From Eurosta solidaginis (lineage: Eukaryota; Arthropoda; Insecta; Diptera; Tephritidae), in NCBI RefSeq assembly GCF_040869045.1, contig NC_090319.1:179650645-179714644 (forward strand): a stretch of DNA of 64,000 nucleotides, written 5' to 3'. Position numbers and translations under genes: made by a program. Under the pieces are notes generated by a model. The model had not been told where the DNA came from, searched no databases, and was given only the letters and a program-made list of their open reading frames with translations. Shown here one piece after another: positions 57,488-64,000 of the stretch. Numbering within the stretch: position 1 is the stretch's first letter; every line of letters begins with the position of its first letter.

Positions 57488-57639
57488 ATATATACCACAG
57501 GATCCCGGCATTGGACGTGAATAACAAGTTGGACAATTAAATAAAAATGTCTTAGAATAAGTATGTATATAAAATTTAGAATCAATTGAGCGGCCTCAGG
57601 GACGCTAAACCATTAACAAAAATGAAAGTTTTTGCTTAG

Positions 57640-57840
57640 GATTTTTTTTTTGAAAAAAAAAAAGGAAAAATTTAAACTAAAACAAAGTATGTACGAATAA
57701 CTACTTTGGACCTCGAAAAAAAATTGATAGTATAAACAACTAAATTGTTAAAATTTAAATTAGGAGGAAAATAAAATATTATTATTATTAATTATTATTA
57801 TTAATAAAAATTTCTTATTCAAAAAAAAAAAAGCTAAAAT
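57640..57840. repeat. A runs and (ATT)n microsatellite
   Basis: A-rich tract with an ATT repeat at about 57779-57805, between the 60-bp repeats and the first small ORF. Confidence 0.8.
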
Positions 57841-57999
57841 GCTAAAAATCCTAAATTAAACTTTTATAACAAAAAAAAAATTCAAGTAAGTTGGAATGTT
57901 TAGGAGACCTCTGTAAAATAGTAAATCAACTTCATACAGTCCACCTATCCTCTAAAGAAAGCCCATAGAACATTTTTAAAAATCACCATAACTACTAAA

Positions 58000-58218
58000 A
58001 TGCAAAGAAACTACTCAGATCTTCCTCTCTATTGGTGGGACGAAAATACCCGACACACTAGGGACCTACCCAAAGAACTAGAAGGTTTAAAGAAATTGTG
58101 GAAGATAATAGGTATGGAAAGGGAACCCACAATTGAGGACATTATAAATCCCACTACCAAAGAAGAAGAAATAATGCGTATGATGAGGAAAGTGTTCCCC
58201 AAAAATGCCAAATGCTAA
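58000..58218 (+). CDS. Small ORF 1 of the A-rich insert
   Basis: 72 codons, ATG 58000 to TAA 58216. Charged, soluble-looking: LPLYWWDENTRHTRDLPKEL, then helical ELEGLKKLWKIIG and EEEIMRMMRKVF, ending in NAKC. I recognise no domain. It precedes small ORF 2 by 300 bp of untranslated A-rich sequence in the same element. Clean start and stop and composition unlike the A-rich surroundings argue for a real small protein; it may correspond to the upstream small ORFs reported for 412/mdg1-type elements. Confidence 0.5.
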   Translation: MQRNYSDLPLYWWDENTRHTRDLPKELEGLKKLWKIIGMEREPTIEDIINPTTKEEEIMRMMRKVFPKNAKC

Positions 58219-58519
58219 GTAGCATCAAAAAAAAAAAAAATTTTCAACCTAAAAATTAGGAAAAAGATTGAAGCCCAATGTGGCGTAGAAAAAAAAATAA
58301 TAACAATAAACAATACAAAAATAATGTAAACAATACAAAAATAATATCAACAAAATCACTCTTAGATCTTTATAATGTCAAACAAATCTGGCAAAAATGG
58401 CATAAAAACTAATTTTTAAAAAATTGTACAATTTTTCCAACAACTTTTATGTCAACTAAATAAGGAAAAATAATAAAACTAAAAAGGAATGCTTAAGATA
58501 AAGAATACAATCAAAAATT

Positions 58520-58846
58520 TTGTTAAAAATTCGATTTAGTTCAAATCTCATAAAAGTAGAGGAAAATCTCAAAATGTATTGGTGGACAAAAATAGTCCAA
58601 GGCATTATGGTAGCCATAGCTGGCTACGAAGTAGGAAAAGAAAGCTCTGAAATAAGAGATAATAAAATAATCAAGTATGAGCCATCAACTAGGGTAGATA
58701 CAGAAAGTACTCCGAACATCCCAGATATTTGGTTAGCAATTATAGGTTGTGTATTCATGCTATTGATCATCACAATAGCTATGATGCTCAAAAACTATAT
58801 AAAGCACAAATTTAGGCAGGTAAAAACCGCCACAACTCGTATCTAA
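58520..58846 (+). CDS. Small ORF 2, putative membrane protein
   Basis: The open frame runs 58520-58846; the first ATG in it may be 58574 (MYWWTKIVQGI..), giving about 90 residues. A first moderately hydrophobic helix reads IVQGIMVAIAGYEVG; a charged middle contains ESSEIRDNKIIKYEPS; then a strong transmembrane segment IWLAIIGCVFMLLIITIAMML followed by a basic tail KNYIKHKFRQVK. This predicts a small membrane protein with a cytosolic basic end. It could be an element-specific accessory protein or a remnant envelope tail; I cannot tell which. No close family recognised. Confidence 0.5.
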   Translation: MLKIRFSSNLIKVEENLKMYWWTKIVQGIMVAIAGYEVGKESSEIRDNKIIKYEPSTRVDTESTPNIPDIWLAIIGCVFMLLIITIAMMLKNYIKHKFRQVKTATTRI

Positions 58847-58849
58847 CCC

Positions 58850-59509
58850 ATTACCAGTACCAAACCAAAGCTGAGGAAGAGCGATAAATTCAAATAAATC
58901 TCAAATAGTAAACCTAAAAATGTCACAATCGACAGTAAAAGCAACACTGCCAAAAGTTAACAGCAAATCAAAAAAAATTTTCGCATAACTCCTTTTATGG
59001 CTCCTGACAAAAATGGTCATGAAGCAATAGGAAATTTTAGGACAGTGGAAATAGGCAAAAACTAAGAAACTTTTAAAACCAGCCCATAACAACAAAAAAA
59101 AAAATGATGAAGAATAGTCACAAAGAGAACCTATAAAAATATAAGTGAAGCGCTATACAAATTTGCAAAAAGACATGTCGCGCTCGTTTTCATCTTAGGA
59201 TAGAAAAATGGTAGCGTGGGAAATACAAGAAACCTGATTGTGGATGATAAAATTGACTTAGGACAATTACTTATCAGGCTGTACACACGTTGTACAAATG
59301 CCGCCAATCTAGGACTTGGTATTTATAAGAAAATCACAATTGTCCTAAGGGACAAATTGGTGGAAAATGATTATTTACTCGAGTAGGCAAATTTAAAATA
59401 ATAAAAGTAGGTACCCAAATTCTCTAAGATCAAACAATTGCACAAACCCAAAAAGATTTAATGTCGCACCATCAAACGTGCAACGTCTTTTAATTCCTAA
59501 TACTTCATC
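58850..59509 (+). other. End of A-rich insert, no gene seen
   Basis: A-rich with short unconnected readings; a possible start of a coding region near 59260-59390 is too degraded to name. Confidence 0.45.
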
Positions 59510-59510
59510 G

Positions 59511-60410
59511 CCCAGAGATCGATGAGCCTTGCAACAAAATAAACGGCTACATCTCTGACCTCTCCAGGTTTTTCACTTCGCGAAACCTGACATTATCACC
59601 GACTAAATCATCGGCCACCTTATTTACAACATGGACGTCCCAAATGTCGACCATTTTGAGCATCCACGTATGACGTTCGATCAGGATCTACATTTGGGTG
59701 AGCATGCAGCCGCAATTGTACCGAAAATCCAGCACCATAATAAAATCCTCAAATCTCTTGCTGGCAGTACTTGGGAAAAAGATAAAGAAACGCTCATTAC
59801 CACTTAAAAAGCAATTGGCCAGCCGATTGCATGCTACGCGTCCCCGATATGGTCGCCAAGCCTAAACACTACTCACTGGAAGAAGTAACAGGCCTGCGAA
59901 AATACTGCCCTCAGAACCGCCACGGGTAGTCTTCTTATGCCCTCAGAACACCATCTACCTAATGGGACTAGAATACTCCCCATCAAGGCGAGAAATGAAA
60001 TGCTAACCAAACAGTTCCTCTTGAATACCCAGAAACCTGGGCATCCCAACAGACATCTGATTGATGAGCCTATACCGCCAAGGGGCTTAAAGAGTTATCT
60101 CCGTAAGCATTATGAGGAAATACGGCACTTGAGAACACAGCCGTATGAAGCCAAAAAGGCAAGCAGGTCCTCAGTGAACTCCGCAAAGAGCCCTCGGGCC
60201 TCTATGTCAGCAATTGCCCGGTGAATCCTATACTCAACGAACAATACTCTAAATTTGCAGAAGAGGAACGCACATTCCCTAGGGAAACGCGAGTCACTCT
60301 AGCTCAACTTCGATCTGGATTCCGGAGTTTCCTTGGACTCCCATTAGAGGATCGGTCACACCTATTGGATGTGGCGAAGCACTGCTACAACAACAACAAC
60401 AACAATAAAT
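59511..60410 (+). pseudogene. Jockey-like LINE ORF2 C-terminal part and 3' end
   Basis: Continues the LINE from 56982: EIDEPCNKINGYISDLSRFF, TSRNLTLSPTKSSATLFTTW, LKSLAGSTWEKDKETLITT, then 59937-60224 with KQFLLNTQKPGHPNRHLI, and 60221-60484 with ETRVTLAQLRSGFRS joined straight to FLGLPLED. The Cys/His cluster that normally lies between RSG.. and FLGLPLE is deleted. A (CAA)n run at about 60389-60406 marks the 3' end. Several stops. Confidence 0.85.
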
Positions 60411-61254
60411 TCTTACAGGTTACTAACAATTTTCATATAATTAAAAAACGTACTGCAATTAAGAAACGTAATACAAAAAACTAACAAGTCATTCTAATGA
60501 AAAACTACCCACTCAGCATTTAGGTGATACAATTTTGAATTTCCCTACATATCGATACAATTTGATTACTCTTTCTGACTAAAAAATTAACTATCATACA
60601 ATTGAACCAAAGAAATAATCAAATATGAATACTTTTGATGATCAAAAACTGTATATAGTTTTTCAATCATATTTGAATCAAATGTGCTTACTTTAGGTGA
60701 TCAAACATTTTTAATCATTTTTCATTCAGCTTTCTGATTCTTTTCTGACAATCTTTGTTGACTGAATAATTAATTTCCTACTTGTTAACATTTTACTTTT
60801 GATTGAAGATCTTATTTTTTCGCATACACACATTTTTTCAATCATAAAGTTCAGAAAAAATATATTAAAATTTTATTCTTCGAGACAAGAAATAATGTAT
60901 ACTAGTATCGCCTGTGGTCGAAATTCGACCAACATGTATTTTTTTCAACACAGTCTATGCATCAAGTGTTGGAAATATAGCAAACTGGTATAACTTTTTC
61001 TTTAAAATTTTGAATTTGATCTAAGACTTTGTACTTTTTGATTGTATTTTCTTAAATTTTCAACAAACTTTTCACACGTAATTATAACGTTTTGGTATGG
61101 AGCTCCTTAAACCAAAATATAAAAATTATGTAAAATGAAATGAAATTGACATAGAATTATGGTGGAATTGCTTGAAATTGAATTGAAAAATAGGTCTTTC
61201 CACACCCGGAAGGTCCCCGTTGGCGCGCTACCGAAGTTAGTTTAGGGAGCTCGG
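60411..61254. other. AT-rich, no gene seen
   Basis: Very AT-rich, with recurring ATCAAA/TTTGAT words (60600-60760). The last ~80 bases (61180-61254) are GC-richer. Nothing recognised. Confidence 0.5.
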
Positions 61255-63665
61255 TTCCCCAGTTGGCCTATATCACCCATATACATTTATCGCCCATTTA
61301 CTTCAATAGTGTCATAATTCAAAAAACATGCACTTTTAGTTAAAAACGAAGAAATTTGCTAAAAGAATTTAGCCTATTTCACGCCACCCGTTCAATTTTG
61401 TATAAATACATATCTAATATGTAATTGTGACACAAAACAAAAATTTCGAGTAGAATAGAGGATACCTTCATAAAAAATATAATAAAAATATAAAAGAACT
61501 ATGTAATGAGAAAGAAGGCAGAGTTTACTAAAAAAATGTTTAATTAAAGAAAAAAATAAGGTACTTAAATTCCGAAAAAATTAAGTGAAGTGAACAAAGA
61601 GCTCCATATAAAAACGCAATAAGTGCACTTTGACTTTTTTCCGGGTTTTAATGTGATCATTGTGGAAATATGAAGATTCTAATGTTCGGATATTTAATTT
61701 TGGGTTTCCCATTGAGATCCATGTACGTAATTAATTTGTATTAAATTTGTAAACACTCCATTTATTAATATATATGACCATATCTACCATAAAATATCGT
61801 CTGTGAACAATATAATACTAAGATATAACAAAGCAGAATAAATTAGGAAGAAAAGAAAAACAAAATATTGAAATTATTCACGCAAATATATTTACTAAAA
61901 TAAAATTGATTTCATAACTTTAAGCGACATAAACAAATTAGGGTTATGGTATCCAAGCATCCGATTAATGGATATATAATCCAACAAAGTTAAAAAAAAA
62001 AAATAAATGTAAGGCGCGATAACCTCCGAAGAGATCTAAGGCCGAGCTTCTCTTCCAATTTGCGTCGTGCTCCTCTTGATTTTTCCCTACAAATTGGCCG
62101 GACGGGACCTACTTGTTTTATGCCGACTCCGAACGGCATCTGCAAGGCAGACGAGTTTTCACTGAGAGCTTTTCATGGCAGAAATACAATCGGAGCGCTT
62201 GCCAGACACTGCCGAGGGGCGACCCCGCTTAGAAAAAATTTCTTCTAATTGAAAAATCTTATTTCTAAAATTTTGATGTTGCTTTGCCCGGGAGTTGAAC
62301 CCAGGGCATACGGTGTGATAGGCGGAGCACGCTACCATCACACCACGGTGGCCGCCAACAAAGTTAGCCTAATAATAAATATAGTGGGCAATATACTGCC
62401 TAAGCAATACGGCCGCTATGATGCCGGTTGCCGCTTTGACCTAAAACCAAAAACGTTTTTGGGAAGTTTTTTTTGTTTCGTAATTAGCATAAAAGGCAAT
62501 TGCCATCATCCGGTGGCAAAATCCTGAGCCAGATAAATAACTTTGCATGTAAATGCAACAACAACGATTTGAGCCAGATAAATCCAGATAGAAGTCTGGT
62601 TCAATTTGAGAGCCAGATAATTTGTTAATTACTTCTTTTTAGTTTGGCAACGCTGCCCTTAATAAACCTAATTTTTCAAAAATAGATGTCGCTGCTTAAC
62701 CTTTCGCCGTATGAGTTAAATGAAAAACGGCGGCGACATCTGCCTATCACATTTCACGTGTGCGAAAATTTCACGACATCTGCTTCTCAAGTCTCTCAAT
62801 GATCCAGAGAATTCCCGTGAGAACTGAGCGTGAGCCGGAGCTGTAAAACTCACTGGAAGACGGCAAATATAAAAAATGTAATGTTATATTTTTGTAACTT
62901 TTTTTTTTGTTCAGTATAAGACGTACTTTATCTAAAATGAGGATTAAATCTGCAAATGCAAAAACATTTTCGTGCAAATTTGCCATTAATTGTTATAAAT
63001 AAATTAGTTAGTTTCAACAAAAGTTACCTCATTATTTGTGATTTCATGTTTTTTTGAAAACAAAATAAAAAACAAAGAATCTGTTAAATAAAGACTTATG
63101 TATTTACGTGTAAGGGAAATTTTCCACAAAAAATGGGCCGGTCAAAAATTAATTCTATTTAAGATTTTTTGGTACGCTACAAATTATTTTGGAACAATTT
63201 TTTAGGATTTTGGTAAAGGCTATTATAGGTAAGTGGCAACAATGGGAAACCATATTTGTATGTAGGTGAAACATTTGTGCTTTGGGATTTAGCGGGGATA
63301 CATAAAATTTGAAATTCACATTAGAACACTTTGATAATCCCAAAGACGGCGCGCTTGTGCATAAAGGTTTAGGTCTCTGAAATTCGTTTTAGAACACTTA
63401 GATAATTGTACCCAAATATGGCGCGCTTGTGCACGAAAATGAATTACGATATTTGTATGAATTGTTCGAATTTACAAAAAACTTTTTCTGTTAATTATAA
63501 ACAAATAGAGTAATATATGTTAACAAAAATAGGCCTATGCACTGCGGCTGATCAATACGAATCGATTCATATAACTTTTATATAATTTTACGTATGCTAG
63601 ATATGCGAAACAGCCTTGTCAATTGATTGCATGGAAATTTTGTTAGCGTATTAATATATAGATAC
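61255..63665. repeat. R1 repeat, copy 2
   Basis: 61264-61990 matches 14-750; 62366-62480 matches parts of 757-830 and 2640-2710; 62880-63240 matches 2840-3033 plus 7232-7440; 63470-63660 matches 1020-1215. It lacks the solo LTR and copia, so it serves as the empty-site reference, and it has its own SINE. 62530-62870 has no counterpart and no gene. Confidence 0.75.
61992..62354 (-). mobile_element. tRNA-related SINE
   Basis: 363 bp flanked by an 11-bp target duplication CCAACAAAGTT (61981-61991 and 62355-62365). The A-rich tail is at the low-coordinate side (on the minus strand the element ends there; the plus strand shows an A12 run before TAAATGTAAGG). The minus-strand head is tRNA-like: GTGTGATGGTAGCGTGCTCC and a box-B-like GGTTCAACTCC (complement at 62291-62301). 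The empty site is visible in R1 copy 1 at about 731-745. SINEs are transcribed by RNA polymerase III from such internal promoters and are moved by LINE proteins. Confidence 0.88.
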
Positions 63666-64000
63666 TACTCCTAACAAAAGATGTCCCCAACCATTTCTCC
63701 ACCTTCGGCTTCCCAGAAAATACAAATCCAACCATTAGGCAATACAAAGGTTGTGAACTATTTGAACTCCAGGTAAGTGAAACTCTCTTGACATATGTAC
63801 CTGGATATGGCTTCAACATCCCGTACTATATCGTATTTTAAGATGTTGACGCTGGATGTTGTAGTAGCAGGTGTATATTGGTCTAGTTTGCTTGCGAATT
63901 ACCTTTGGTTCAAATAGCTCACTTCCGCATGCTTTCTTCCCCTGATGAAATAAGATTAGCATGTAGTAACTTATTTTGTATGAGATATGAAAAATAAATG
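63666..64000 (+). other. End of window: short open stretch with splice donor
   Basis: R1 similarity ends near 63660. A ~54-codon stretch (about 63680-63831) reads NHFSTFGFPENTNPTIRQYK, GCELFELQ, then LLTYVPGYGFNIPYYIVF before TAA. Within it, CAG-GTAAGTG at about 63769-63777 is a consensus 5' splice site. I recognise no family; it could be a host exon, another element, or chance. Confidence 0.3.

Larger units (their letters stand above)
56983..59510 (+). mobile_element. A-rich 2.5-kb insert in the LINE (gypsy 5' part, 412/mdg1-like?)
   Basis: Flanked by GCCCAG on both sides (56977-56982 and 59510-59515; 4-6 bp of it are target duplication). It starts TGTAGCATTA. The plus strand is strongly A-rich. 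It carries a 29-bp terminal duplication, a 60-bp tandem repeat and two small ORFs. Drosophila 412 and mdg1 have a TGTAG start and two small ORFs before gag; that comparison is from memory. No gag, pol or second LTR was found. Confidence 0.6.

Noticed and set aside
57270..57536. Repetitive open reading on the minus strand over the 60-bp repeats
   Set aside because: A by-product of a repeat whose period is a multiple of three; no start context or homology.

Overview
The window is eukaryotic, AT-rich, intron-era insect DNA made almost entirely of transposable elements nested in one another. I recognise no host gene, tRNA or rRNA. The mix of families (copia, several Ty3/gypsy lineages including 412/mdg1-like and errantivirus-like pieces, BEL/Pao, Jockey- and R1/Loa-type LINEs, two hAT elements, a tRNA-related SINE, and elements carrying ~129-130 bp minisatellite monomers) fits a higher dipteran. 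A tephritid fruit fly is my best guess from memory of similar repeats; that is inference, not something the sequence proves.

Layout. 1-7560: an unclassified AT-rich repeat (called R1 here) with internal tandem copies, invaded by a minus-strand solo LTR (1633-2327, TSD ATAT) and a complete but decayed copia element (3034-7226, TSD CAACT). 7561-10622: a partial copy of the LTR of 'Gypsy A', split by a minisatellite-bearing element that itself holds a 5'-truncated LINE (8305-9268, 13-bp TSD). 10623-13790: a broken minus-strand LINE (RT piece, endonuclease start, DUF4780-like ORF1). 13793-14028: a BEL pol scrap. 14029-29017: 'Gypsy A', a Ty3/gypsy element with LTRs of about 3.2 kb and a tRNA-Lys primer site; its 5' LTR contains a fold-back hAT (16245-19251, TSD ATATGTAT), and its 3' LTR is cut at 29017. 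29018-29230: a loose hAT tip. 29231-33058: 412/mdg1-like pol split by a second hAT (29543-32143, TSD ACCAGGAC). 33059-36200: minus-strand LTR and BEL gag. 37060-40400: LINE RT, an LTR, and an errantivirus-like gag/leader/LTR on the minus strand.

41295-55321 is 'Gypsy B', with LTRs of about 2.7 kb (the 5' one split by a 3-kb minisatellite element) and gag-pol in degraded form. Its gag frame begins with a textbook RING-H2 zinc finger (47604-47843), which I consider the most notable feature here: I know of no Gag described with an N-terminal RING-H2 domain.

55687-56415: a TTAA-flanked terminal-inverted-repeat element. 56660-60410: a Jockey-like LINE split by a 2.5-kb A-rich insert (56983-59510) that carries two small ORFs, one with hydrophobic segments, and a 60-bp tandem repeat. 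61255-63665: a second R1 copy with a tRNA-related SINE (61992-62354, TSD CCAACAAAGTT). The last ~330 bases hold a short open stretch with a consensus splice donor.

The genes do not form host pathways. The coding remnants are the gag, protease, reverse transcriptase, RNase H, integrase and transposase parts of these elements, nearly all with stops or frameshifts. Order of insertion can be read from the nesting: R1 and BEL/LINE scraps are oldest, the LTR elements followed, and the hATs, the copia, the minisatellite elements, the SINE and the small LINE came later. The overall picture is pericentromeric-type heterochromatin or a piRNA-cluster-like TE graveyard.
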